A stretch of DNA of 64,000 nt, from the NCBI GenBank assembly GCA_907163375.1, contig CAJQUW010007510.1:62001-126000 (forward strand), read 5' to 3'. Positions 1 to 6,903 of the stretch are shown one piece after another. How positions within the stretch are numbered: position 1 is the stretch's first letter; each line of letters begins with the position of its first letter. The stretch is from Prostheceraeus crozeri (Eukaryota; Platyhelminthes; Polycladida; Euryleptidae). The position numbers and the translations under genes were made by a program. Below the pieces are notes generated by a model that was given only the letters and a program-made list of their open reading frames with translations, did no database searches and was not told the origin of the DNA.

Positions 1-281
1 GTTGCTTCTCGTTCAGAATCATTTCCTAATATCTTAACAATATGAAAACCTGACAGCCACCGTTTGAAATCACTTATCAAATACGTTTCATTTACAAATC
101 CAATATGAATCAAAATAGAAGGATCAAGTCCATGCACATGACGTCGTGACCATTCGTCTTTGTGTGGAGGACAGTAGGCAAATCTATGATATACACTAAC
201 AACAGTTTGATCACTTTCTCTCATTGCAATAGCACTCAATTCCTGCATGGGTGTTCCCTCACTGTCTATGAAGATGACAAC
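1..281 (-). CDS. DEDD-type 3'-5' exonuclease-like exon, partial
   Basis: The minus strand is open from 281 to the left edge and starts right after an acceptor-like TTTTTGATATTGTAG, so this looks like an internal exon. The translation begins VVIFIDSEGTPMQELSAI, which has the D-x-E spacing of the first exonuclease motif of DEDD nucleases, followed by a conserved-looking stretch with YCPPHKDEW and HGLDPSILIHIGF. The later catalytic aspartates would lie outside the window, so the assignment rests on one motif. It follows four or five short minus-strand frames and is probably part of the same unit. A viral or element-encoded proofreading nuclease is possible, and so is a host gene; I do not recognise the exact family. 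Confidence 0.4.
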
Positions 282-303
282 CTACAATATCAAAAAGACT
301 TCA

Positions 304-483
304 TTACAAAATAATACATTGAGCAGGAACTTTACAAGGATGTCTGTCCTTTACATAACAAAAGATACATACAACATGATGACAATGTTTTATTTGAACA
401 TAACGCGCAAGACCGCGTTTTCCACATTCACTACATACTAACTGATTACAATACTTAAGATTTCTCTTTGGTGGTAGCACCAT
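304..483 (-). CDS. small RING-like / zinc-ribbon protein
   Basis: This roughly 59-residue frame has cysteines and histidines spaced as in a cross-brace zinc finger: C-x4-C-x2-C, then the cluster HCHHVVCIFC and further cysteines near HPCKVPAQC. No membrane segment is visible. It overlaps the 3' end of the preceding 242-codon frame in another phase, which is compact packing more typical of viruses and mobile elements than of animal genes. The next downstream segment is the exonuclease-like exon, so the zinc module may be the N-terminal part of the same spliced product. Function unknown; E3-ligase activity cannot be inferred from this alone. Confidence 0.4.
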   Translation of the reverse strand: MVLPPKRNLKYCNQLVCSECGKRGLARYVQIKHCHHVVCIFCYVKDRHPCKVPAQCIIL

Positions 484-1183
484 CTTTCTTTGATGTGCGA
501 CGACGTTTAGGTTTAGTGACAGGTTCTTGACACTCTTTGACACAAGAATCAATGACTTTCTCAATGTGATCAAGTCCTGTTAACTCAGGTTGATGATGAA
601 TTTGAGCAATACGCAAATTGAGAGAAATCAAATTCCCGTCAGATTGATGAGGTCCCACATAAACAGCAGGCACCTCAATATGAAATGAATAAAAGCCTGC
701 ACCTAACGATGACAATTCTGTTTCAACTGATTGTTCAACTGTCACGCCTGAAGTGACTTTACAATACTTGCTTTGTAAAATATAGCAGCGAGTGCCGCGA
801 TACAATGGTTTATAATAAGAAGTTTTCTTTTCTGGCCACAACTGTAATAGTTCAGTAGGAATAAGAGCCTTTTGCCTCACAAAGTCTTCTAAAATGTCAA
901 GCTGCTGTCGCAACCAATTATCAATAGGGATACTCAGGTTTTGACCGCAACGATTTACTTGCGTATCCACTTTTGGTAAGTATACCGCCGGCGTTTGAAG
1001 ATAGAGTCGAACACCGTTGTAGCGCACTTGTTGTTTGTAGGTAGGATAGCCGTGAATTACCTTTTCAATTTTCGGATTCCACAGCTCGAGATGATGAGGA
1101 TTCAGTGATGCAGCAGTTGGAGTAGGATTCATGGCCATGGCAGTCTGTAACGAAAGAATATCACTAAGTACATTCATGATCAT
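455..1183 (-). CDS. unknown 242-aa protein with basic tail
   Basis: An open frame of 242 codons starts near MIMNVLSDILSLQTAMAMNP and ends in a lysine/arginine-rich tail (KPKRRRTSKKDG), which could be a nuclear localisation or DNA-binding tail. The body is mixed alpha/beta in composition, without signal peptide or membrane helix, and I recognise no family. It is the longest frame of a minus-strand cluster at 1-2190. The upstream frame (1262-1501) ends 78 bases before its start. Tight spacing and shared strand suggest one transcription unit, possibly with read-through or splicing. It may come from an integrated DNA virus, but no hallmark capsid or polymerase motif is in view. Confidence 0.5.
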   Translation of the reverse strand: MIMNVLSDILSLQTAMAMNPTPTAASLNPHHLELWNPKIEKVIHGYPTYKQQVRYNGVRLYLQTPAVYLPKVDTQVNRCGQNLSIPIDNWLRQQLDILEDFVRQKALIPTELLQLWPEKKTSYYKPLYRGTRCYILQSKYCKVTSGVTVEQSVETELSSLGAGFYSFHIEVPAVYVGPHQSDGNLISLNLRIAQIHHQPELTGLDHIEKVIDSCVKECQEPVTKPKRRRTSKKDGATTKEKS

Positions 1184-1261
1184 CAGAGAAAAGAAAATTG
1201 TTAGCTTAGCAGTGACATATGAGGTGGCCCTTAAGAGGACCTTTTGGAGCGTTCACAGGAT

Positions 1262-1501
1262 TTAAAGCTTATCACCAAAGTCTAAGTCTTCGTCATCGTC
1301 CAGTAAATTAAATGTCTTGGACTTAGGACCCGAATTGAGTTTCAATTCCCTAAAAGACTTAAAGGTAAAGCGTCTAGGTGGTGGAGGCGGTGGCGGTGAT
1401 GGTTCAACAAAATAAGCTTGTACAATCATCGGCCACACACTCTCCTGCGTCTCTCTTCTAAAATGCTGGTAAGGTTTAGGCCAGACAGTCATGACACTCA
1501 C
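1262..1501 (-). CDS. proline-rich small acidic-tail protein, unknown
   Basis: This 79-codon frame begins MSVMTVWPKPYQHF, contains a run of seven or more prolines near residue 35-42 and ends in an acidic stretch (LLDDDEDLDFGDKL). Acidic C-termini of this kind occur in single-strand DNA-binding and histone-like proteins, but no domain is identifiable here. Its start lies about 120 bases downstream of a good TATA box on the same strand, which makes it the first frame of the promoter-driven unit. The family is not recognised. Confidence 0.45.
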   Translation of the reverse strand: MSVMTVWPKPYQHFRRETQESVWPMIVQAYFVEPSPPPPPPPRRFTFKSFRELKLNSGPKSKTFNLLDDDEDLDFGDKL

Positions 1502-1618
1502 TTGTAATTTGCAAACAGGATTGATCAGACAAAGTTGAGAGGGGAGAATGGCTTCAGCAAGTCACACACGCTTTCCAAGTCAAGAGAATGAAATGAAGAG
1601 AAAATGGGGAGACGTCTG

Positions 1619-1733
1619 CTTTTATAGTCTCCTGCGAATCCACATTTGATACTATGTGAGCCAATCAGAGACCTCTGTTTCTCCCCTGACTTCGTTGCGG
1701 CAGGGAAAAGGAGGCACGCGGACGTCTGACTCA
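1619..1733 (-). promoter_or_regulatory. TATA promoter with CCAAT and AP-1-like sites
   Basis: Read on the minus strand there is TATAAAAG at 1619-1626. Upstream of it lie an inverted CCAAT box (1661-1665 on the plus strand) and TGACTCA (AP-1 consensus) at 1727-1733 next to GACGTC. Spacing and order (activator site, CCAAT, TATA, first ATG about 120 bases later) are those of a compact RNA polymerase II promoter, presumably for the 1262-1501 frame and those after it. Confidence 0.5.
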
Positions 1734-1764
1734 TGAATGCTTTTCCCAAATCTTGTAGTCGAAT

Positions 1765-2187
1765 CTAGTTTAACACATTGAGTTGAATATGAATGTGTTT
1801 TATGCGACATAAGAGCAAGTTGGATCCATGCTCATGAAATGAATCTAGTCGAGATGCAATTTTTGCCATGTGTCGCTGATAGAAATCTTTGGGATCATGT
1901 ATCGTCTCTGCAGAATAGGATGCAAAATGAAACACCACACGTTCACCTACATGTTCATCAGTCACTTTCTCAAATTCAATCTCTGCAACTAATCGTCCTT
2001 TCACATCTTTATTCATCAAACTGTCCATGAGCTGTTGGAAAACGAACTAACCTTTAGCGATAGCAAATTCTAAGTCTGCCTTTTCATGATGAAAGGAGAT
2101 GATGTAGTCTCTAATCACACTACGAAGACTTTGTCGATGAAAACGTAGTGAAGGAAATTCATTCGTAAACTTTACTGCTTCTGTCAT
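1765..2187 (-). CDS. unknown protein, reading frame in two adjoining pieces
   Basis: Two short minus-strand frames in the same phase lie end to end. The first begins MTEAVKFTNEFPSLRF (ATG at 2187). The second, from 2028, includes EIEFEKVTDEHVGERVVFHF and a terminal segment with HGSNLLLCRIKHIHIQL. The last part vaguely recalls the region that precedes the polymerase in virus-like PolB proteins (a GS-x-W/L segment followed by alternating hydrophobics), but this is a weak impression. It ends just upstream of the TATA promoter of the next unit. Remote viral origin and a decayed host gene are both possible. Confidence 0.3.
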
Positions 2188-2270
2188 CTTTCTTCCTTTC
2201 ACTTCGCAGACTTAGCATGAATGACATTCACGTGTAACATGACAAGCTGATTCCAAATCTGAAATCCGTT

Positions 2271-3660
2271 TTCTTATCCGATGCTTCGTTTTGGCGCTAC
2301 AGCCCAAAACGTCCCAAATTCTAACTCTGTCGTTTTTCACCAATGTCCCAAAATCTTAAATGGCGTCTCACATCTAAACAAAGACAGATATGAACAAGCC
2401 GTTTCTTTCAGTGAATTTGTCTCACTCTTAGCTTTCAAACGAGCTATGGCACGACAAAATCCATCCACTAGAAGCCAAGATCGAAGCTAGCTGTCCAGAG
2501 GGGGGGACGTCAGCGAAAATTTTTTCTCTCCGATTGCGTTCAAATTCACCATACCGATGCAGAATTTCACGCTGAATCCGAATCTGGCCTCCGTTTTCAC
2601 ATCCGATGGTTCGTTTGGGCGCTACACACCAAAACGTCCCAAATTCTAACTCTGTCGTTTTTTCGAAAATTGTTGAAAATTTTTTCTCGCCGATTGACTT
2701 GAAACTCACCATACAGACAGAGAATTTCACGCTGATTCCAAATCTGAAATCCGTTTTCCAATCCGATGCTTCGTTTTGAAGCTACAGCCCAAAACGTCCC
2801 AAATTCTAACTCTGTCGTTTTTCGCCAATGTCCCAAAATCTTAAATGACGTCTCACATCTAAACGAAGACAGATATGAACAAGCCGTTTGTTTCACTGAA
2901 TTTGTCTCACTCTTAGCTTTCAAACGAGCTATGGCACGACAAAATCCGTCCACTGGAAGCCAAGATCGAAGCTAGCTGTCCAGAGGGGGGGACGTCAGCG
3001 AAAACTTTTTCTCTCCGATTGAGTTGGGAAGAAGTTCCTAGACCCAACTTTGGCCAAAACGTCCGAATTTGCACTCCATTTTCCCATCCGAGGCCTCCTT
3101 CCTGTCGAAAAACGACTTTTCTCATCCCAAAACCTCCAACACCTGCCTTTTCCAACTCTGACGGTTTCTTGCCATTTTCCTCCCTAAACCCAAGAAAATG
3201 AACCCAAACTGAGCTTTTCACTGCCTTTTCTCACTCTTAGCTTTCAAATGAGCTATGGCACGACTTTCTACGATGTCTAACACCAAAGTTGGAAGTTTGG
3301 CAGGAGGGGGGGGGGTAGGTCAGAACTTTTTCTCTCCAATGTCGCTGGAAACATCCTTCCAAACCCAAAATTTCACGTAGAGTCCGAATTTGCACTCCAT
3401 TTTCTCATCCGAGACCTCCTTCACGCCGAATTCCAGCCTTTCTCATCCCAACACCACCAACACCAGCCTTTCCACACTCTATCCTTCCCACATTCCTACC
3501 CTTCTCCCTTCCTTGCCTCATTACTCCTCCTTCTTTCCTTCCCTCCAGAGGGGGGAGAGGGACCCGTTTCCTCCTCACGGACCCATTCCTCCCAACACAT
3601 CCTTGACCCTCTCCCTCACACTTCCTTCCAGAGGGGGGGGGGCTGAGTCAGCATGATGAC
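2271..3660. repeat. tandem repeat block with poly-G tracts
   Basis: A unit of 485 bases occurs at 2281 and again at 2766 with few differences. A shorter core (from CATCCGATG through CCAAAACGTCCCAAATTC to TCTGTCGTTTTT) recurs three times near 2271, 2594 and 2754. Each major unit ends in a run of seven or more G followed by ACGTCAGCGAAAA and TTTTTCTCTCCGATTG (near 2500 and 2985). Looser copies of this junction recur near 3305, 3545 and 3630, and the CCTTC-rich segments at 3400-3600 are degenerate versions. Short open frames across the block are repeat-encoded and are not genes. The G runs could form quadruplexes. Confidence 0.8.
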
Positions 3661-3666
3661 TCAGCA
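3643..3666. promoter_or_regulatory. paired AP-1/MARE palindrome
   Basis: GCTGAGTCA and TGACTCAGC face each other across a 6-base spacer, giving a perfect inverted repeat. The left half continues as GCTGAGTCAGCA, which matches the Maf recognition element. It lies directly after the last poly-G run of the tandem block. Binding is inferred from the consensus only. Confidence 0.4.
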
Positions 3667-3806
3667 TTTCACATTTTGCACTTGCGTCTGCAATGTGCTT
3701 ACTACTTACATTGATAATAATAGGTCTCGTAAGCACAAAAATTGTGCGTAAAGAGGCCTTGAGCCATTTTCCAAATATTAAAGTTAGGAACATAAGTTTT
3801 CGTAAA

Positions 3807-4320
3807 ATATTTTTTTGTTGTTGGTATATAAACCTTAATATACTTCGACCAGCTCTTTGATCATTGCCCTCCTGATGATAACCAAAGAACTGGTCGAAAT
3901 ATATGAAGGTCTATACCAACAACAAAAAAATAATTTACAGATATTTGGGTTCCAACCTTTGATAAAAAGTGTGACTTCTGTAATGGTCTTAATGATAACT
4001 ATGCGTGTGATGATCGTCACTTAGTGTATCAATTTACTTGTAGGGTCTGCCAACAAGCGTACATTGGTCAAACTAGTCGTCCTTTTCATGACCATCTAAA
4101 AGAACATACTAGTAGTTTAAAAGCTGGTAATAATAACAGTGCCCCCTCTGAACGTGCGAAATAGTCATCGGCGCAGCATGACTATTAAAGATTTCAACCT
4201 CATGATTGTTAGCAAATATAATTCACCTATTGAAAGACACATTATTGAAGTTAGGTACATTAGGACTAAGAATCCAGGTCTGAACAAGAAGCAAGAGGTG
4301 GTTGGTTGACGGATGCCCGC
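3807..4320 (+). mobile_element. Penelope-like element remnant (terminal palindrome plus GIY-YIG)
   Basis: The segment starts with a long imperfect palindrome (3807-3945), with arms reading TTTTGTTGTTGGTATA and TATACCAACAACAAAA. Inside it CTGATGA (3872-3878) and GAAA (3896-3899) flank an ACCA/TGGT stem, as in the hammerhead-like terminal hairpins known from Penelope-like elements. Downstream, the plus strand encodes pieces of a GIY-YIG endonuclease: CDFC, then YQFTCRVCQQAYIGQTSRPF, and later IERHIIEVRYIRTKNPGLN. These are the C-terminal nuclease signatures of this retroelement class. The reverse transcriptase is absent, so this is a 5'-truncated, broken copy. Confidence 0.75.
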
Positions 4321-4379
4321 GACTAAGTGATCGAATCGATCAGTATTTAAGATCCATTGCACATTTGTACTTCAGTCAC

Positions 4380-5690
4380 TTCTGATTTTACTGTCACTGA
4401 GACTGTGACAGAGTCACGACACGTCTGCCTGTGTAAATAGTTTTACCTTATACTTTTATTTTTAATTGCAAGTGTGTAAAAACAGTGGGAGAGACTTTTC
4501 ACTACAAACTGCTATGAGAGTTTCCACTTCCATGATCCTGCAATTTTGTGTTGCACTTTAGTCTGCATGTAATTGATTACAGTAAACTCAGTGGGATTCT
4601 GCTGACATGAATAATGAATACTCAAACATCTTACCCCTTTTAGTTGTTCTTCTGGGAGATATTGTTTTGGATGTTGTACCAACAGCTGGTGTACTGGAAA
4701 TCACAGGTGTCGTTGAAGTTGTGGACGGAAGTTCTGTAAAGGGAGGCCATGCAAATAAATCAATAAAAGAAATAATTAATTCAACAGCATTAAAAGCTGC
4801 AAATTTCATTGCAATTTTGGATGCCACGTGGACTACAGACCGATTCATCAATCATTGAGCAAAAATAGTGCATTCTTTTCAATTTCTCATTTGTTGTTGT
4901 TTACTTTCAACAGGCCTCATGTAATTTTAAAGCTTATATTTCAAAGTTTGATTTGAAGCATGATTCATGCTTTCTTGTGTTGATCACCATCATCTGAGGT
5001 TAGTAGGTACAAAGGCCTATAATTCTTCTGCGACAGATGAGAGAAAAAATCAATAAATTGTTCTAAATCAGCAAGAACTATGGTTCACAGTAAGAAATGA
5101 AGCAAGAATGAATCAGAAAAAGCCTTTATTCAGGAAATTGCTGGCAACAACTGGACCATTCACGAACAAGAAATGTCAGCAAGCTTTAGCTGCGTTTCTG
5201 GCGTTATGGAGATCGGAGGTGCTCCAGGAAATACGCAACTCCCTGTCAGAAGGAGGTGGCAAATTTCATCGGTCGTGGAAAATTCATGATTGCCCCCCAA
5301 ACATGATTATCTTCCACATGATGGCACGTGTGCCATTTCCTCAACTATTGCCGCAATGGTACGGCTTAGTGGAGCATCTTAGCTGCATTTGGTTGTTCTT
5401 TATATCAATATTCATTATAAATACATATACCCCGCAGTATGTTCATTACAATCATCAATCATAAAAATATTTATGTACGATTGTTCTGTCTCTTACTCAC
5501 CGGATTTTCTTGTACTGAAGAGTGGAGCTTTTGTAACTTTCTTTTTGTCCTGTTTGTTACTGCCACGTTTCCACCAGCCTCCCTTCTTTGTGGTAGTTTC
5601 CATTTCGTCTGCAATGAATGTAATTTGCACTATAAACAGCACAATGATGCATTAATTTAGTACTACCATTTCCCAGAAAAATGAAGATTC
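4380..5690. other. no recognisable gene
   Basis: AT-rich DNA with short open stretches on both strands (for example 4607-4858 plus and 5108-5464 plus). None shows a known domain or clear splice signals. The frame at 5108-5464 starts convincingly (MNQKKPLFRKLLATTGPF) but loses protein-like composition in its last third, so it may be a decayed transposon piece. Confidence 0.5.
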
Positions 5691-5700
5691 TTTAAAGCTG

Positions 5701-5910
5701 AGTAATCGGTTTGTATTAACCGATTATCCGTGCAGAACTTCATTTTCGAACCGGATAATCTAATTGGACTCTGCAAAATACTCATCAAAAGAATCGGACA
5801 ATTACAATCGGAATGGCAAGTTGCGATGTCTGACATGTCTCACTCTCGTGACCGCTCTCTATGTCAGACATCACAACCTGCCATTTAATAATCCGGTGTG
5901 TTCCACTGAA
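5701..5910. repeat. foldback (hairpin) element
   Basis: Two 25-base arms (5812-5836 and 5861-5885) are inverted copies with about three mismatches around a 24-base loop; each contains GATGTCTGACAT or its complement. Outer arms with CCGGATAAT and its complement extend the fold. A separate perfect 9-bp hairpin TAATCGGTT/AACCGATTA sits at about 5702-5725. No coding capacity. It fits a small foldback MITE. Confidence 0.6.
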
Positions 5911-5924
5911 ATGAACCGGCGAAA

Positions 5925-6350
5925 GGCCTCTGGACATGTCATCGTAATCCTTTTAACTTTTGCACATTATTTTTTTATATTATCTAACTTGACAATACTG
6001 GAAGTGTATGAAGAATTTTTTGTTTTGGGATTTGTGTACAAATCAATTTCAACATTCTGAATGTCTGTCAATTGGGAATATTGTGTTGTATCGTATATTT
6101 TGCATTAGATATACCAATTCCAAAATAAAGCGCAAGAAGTTTTAACCCAATTGACAGTGCACTGCAAGAATTGCAAAACGTGGTGAATTTCGGAATTTGC
6201 TAAAGTACATTTGTGAAAAGAACCCATGCATGTATGGATGTAGGAATCGCTGATGCGTCAAAAAATGCTTTTTTTCTATTTCGAAATGCTACAAGCTCAT
6301 TGTAATAAGTTAAGAAAAATGTGTAGAAACCACACTGTAAATCATGAAGT
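5925..6350. other. intergenic, nothing recognised
   Basis: AT-rich sequence with no coding signal, repeat structure or RNA gene that I can support. Confidence 0.5.
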
Positions 6351-6354
6351 TCTA

Positions 6355-6640
6355 TTTAAAGGTGTAGTTCGGCCAATTTTACATATCGTTTATTTGCTCA
6401 ATCAATGCTAGCCGTATCCCTGATCCCTGTACCGCATTTGTTTTCATCTTATTCATCATCGTTGAAGCCCAGCAGGAGCGTCGCAAAGTTTCGTGATGAC
6501 CTCACTTCCGACAACTCTCCAATGAGAGAGAGAGATTGGTTCACTATGCATGCTGCTTTGACCTGCCTCGACCGCGTAACGCTCATACATTCTCAGCCGA
6601 AGGAGAAATGAATGACATAGGCAAGTTGCATGCATCATTC
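6355..6640 (+). repeat. interspersed repeat, copy 1
   Basis: The left tip TTTAAAGGTGTAGTTCGGCC matches in inverse orientation the tip near 10466-10490 (TTAAAGGTGCAGTTCGGTCG). Both are followed by sequence of about 200 bases with scattered similarity, including a GTGATGACCTCAC or GATGATGTCACTAC stretch and an ATGCT/GACC region. This suggests two diverged copies of one short non-coding element. Confidence 0.4.
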
Positions 6641-6895
6641 ATCAACTGAAATATCGAATTATAGAGATGAATCTCATTCAATAAATGTGATGATCTGTGT
6701 TGTATTATGTAAACCATATTGCTCATAAATAAGCTGTAACTCGAGCGAAATTGTCATATCTAATAAAGTATTCATGTAGGCTATATAGTAAGTTTTAAGA
6801 CATAAGCTAAATTTTCACAAAATAGATTGGGATTTTGAATTGCAGATACTCATGAGTAGATCTGACGATACATGTCATATTCTCAAGCATACATA

Positions 6896-6903
6896 CTCTA
6901 AGC
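6896..6903. repeat. hAT target-site duplication, left
   Basis: CTCTAAGC is repeated exactly at 9685-9692 on the other side of the element. Eight bases is the standard hAT duplication length. Confidence 0.95.

Noticed and set aside
2281-2975. Two similar 69-codon frames as a duplicated gene pair
   Set aside because: They lie wholly inside the 485-bp tandem repeat, have no domain, and open frames exist on the other strand too; they are repeat by-products.
3872-3899. Confident hammerhead ribozyme call
   Set aside because: The CTGATGA and GAAA core is present but I could not close stems I and III by eye, so it is only a finding.
4607-4858. 83-codon frame with hydrophobic start as a small secreted protein
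   Set aside because: The reverse strand is open over the same bases and the composition is valine/threonine simple sequence; no supporting signal.
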